Shown piece by piece: positions 63,685 to 64,000 of a stretch of 64,000 nt of DNA. The stretch is from an uncultured Clostridia bacterium (GTDB lineage: Bacteria > Bacillota > Clostridia > Peptostreptococcales > Anaerovoracaceae). The notes under the pieces were generated by a model that saw only the letters and a list, made by a program, of their open reading frames with translations, had not been told where the DNA came from and ran no database searches. Every line of letters begins with the position of its first letter. Positions within the stretch are counted from its first letter, which is position 1. Location: contig CALWPQ010000020.1 of the NCBI GenBank assembly GCA_944383465.1, positions 30,858-94,857 on the forward strand, read 5' to 3'. Both the position numbers and the translations under genes were made by a program.

Positions 63685-63809
63685 TGAAGGAAGCAGCGGC
63701 TGTAACATATTAGATTTCCTTATTAATAATTAAGCGAGAATAATAAGATCAGAAATATACAAAAAACATAAATACAGCTTATATGGATCAAGATTATTGA
63801 GCGAATGAT

Positions 63810-63854
63810 AACATCAAAAATTTGAAAGAAATTTCTGATGTTTTTATTTTTTTT
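63810..63854 (+). terminator. intrinsic terminator-like hairpin
   Basis: AACATCA with TGATGTT, extended inside by AATTT/AAATT, is followed by TTTTATTTTTTTT. Probably the terminator of the small zinc-ribbon gene. Confidence 0.6.
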
Positions 63855-63856
63855 GG

Positions 63857-63898
63857 TTACAACTATTCCGAAAATTGCGATTTTAGGAATAGTTGTAA
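63857..63898. repeat. perfect 13-bp inverted repeat
   Basis: TTACAACTATTCC (63857-63869) and GGAATAGTTGTAA (63886-63898) pair exactly, and the 16-base loop itself contains AAAAT/ATTTT. The result is a hairpin of nearly 20 bp with no T-tail on the + strand. It may be an operator, a mobile miniature repeat or a terminator read from the other strand. Confidence 0.6.
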
Positions 63899-64000
63899 GC
63901 TTTAAAACAAGAATCAAAGTTCCCTCTTCAACAGCTTTAGTTATTAATTACCTTACAGTTTCAAGATAGCTCTGTAGTATAATAACTGCAGCCTGTTTAT

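Larger units (their letters stand above)
63685..64000. other. AT-rich terminal stretch with two hairpins
   Basis: No gene seen. It holds the terminator-like hairpin at 63810 and the large inverted repeat at 63857 listed separately. Close to the edge TATAAT (near 63976) may be the -10 of a gene outside the window, but its -35 is not convincing. Confidence 0.35.

Noticed and set aside
1..64000. CRISPR arrays, rRNA genes or complete insertion sequences
   Set aside because: No regular spacer-repeat pattern, no rRNA motifs and no transposase ORF were seen anywhere in the window.

Overview
The window reads as a low-to-moderate GC, Gram-positive, endospore-forming anaerobe of the class Clostridia. 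The evidence is a complete spoIIIAA-AH block, HemZ, a fused SecDF, RNase J, a Rel/Dtd pair, an Asp23/Gls24-NusB pair, a YneA-like SOS protein with Gram-positive LexA boxes, and strongly Ile-ATA/Arg-AGA biased codons. Peptide and one-carbon features (formate/nitrite channel, OPT transporter, P1 aminopeptidase, oligopeptide-binding lipoprotein) suit an amino-acid or peptide fermenter, possibly near Peptostreptococcales/Anaerovoracaceae; that lineage is a guess. Every gene I accept is on the + strand.

Layout. 0-0.16 kb: a structured RNA, probably 6S RNA, with its own terminator. 0.18-3.8 kb: formate/nitrite channel, OPT transporter, P1 peptidase. 3.9-10.5 kb: ECF sigma factor and zinc-finger anti-sigma, overlapping polA, then coaE and a peptide-binding lipoprotein. 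10.58 and 17.42 kb: two tRNA-Leu genes (GAG and CAA) that bracket an accessory segment. 17.5-34.6 kb: a long core block (yajC, membrane protein, secDF, rel, dtd, metallo-hydrolase, hemZ, hisS, aspS, nadD, yqeK, rsfS, leuS, RNase J). 34.6-39 kb: YlbF-like protein, efp, mltG, and the tRNA wobble-uridine pair trmR/trhP. 39-41.1 kb: CNNM/CBS transporter and a GNAT. 41.1-41.5 kb: a coding-like relic, perhaps of a mobile element. 41.65-46.05 kb: spoIIIAA-AH with a minimal SpoIIIAF. 46.1-60.6 kb: Asp23, nusB, Kae1-like protein, xseAB, ispA, dxs, tlyA, aminotransferase, mutS, mutL, miaA, tyrosine recombinase. 60.7-64 kb: YnbB-like PLP enzyme, TVP38 protein, SOS LysM protein, tiny zinc-ribbon protein and AT-rich hairpins.

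The most unusual part is the segment between the two tRNA-Leu genes. It holds one very large secreted gene (11425-16794, 1789 codons) with a signal peptide, an FMN-binding domain carrying a DSVSGAT flavinylation motif, many GLUG-type repeats, an InlB-type repeat and three C-terminal SLH domains. The reading frame is cut by a single TGA at codon 785 and then continues in the same frame. Upstream are two 24-bp palindromic repeats (one perfect, one with a single base change) enclosing 222 bp with a possible promoter. This arrangement resembles either a dual operator or a recombinase-invertible promoter switch. Codon choice (Ile ATC/ATT instead of ATA) differs from the flanking genes and suggests acquisition.

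All calls come from reading motifs, start sites, spacing and gene order by eye. No database search, folding or statistics were run. Product names for core genes are secure; promoters, terminators and the switch are pattern-based predictions.
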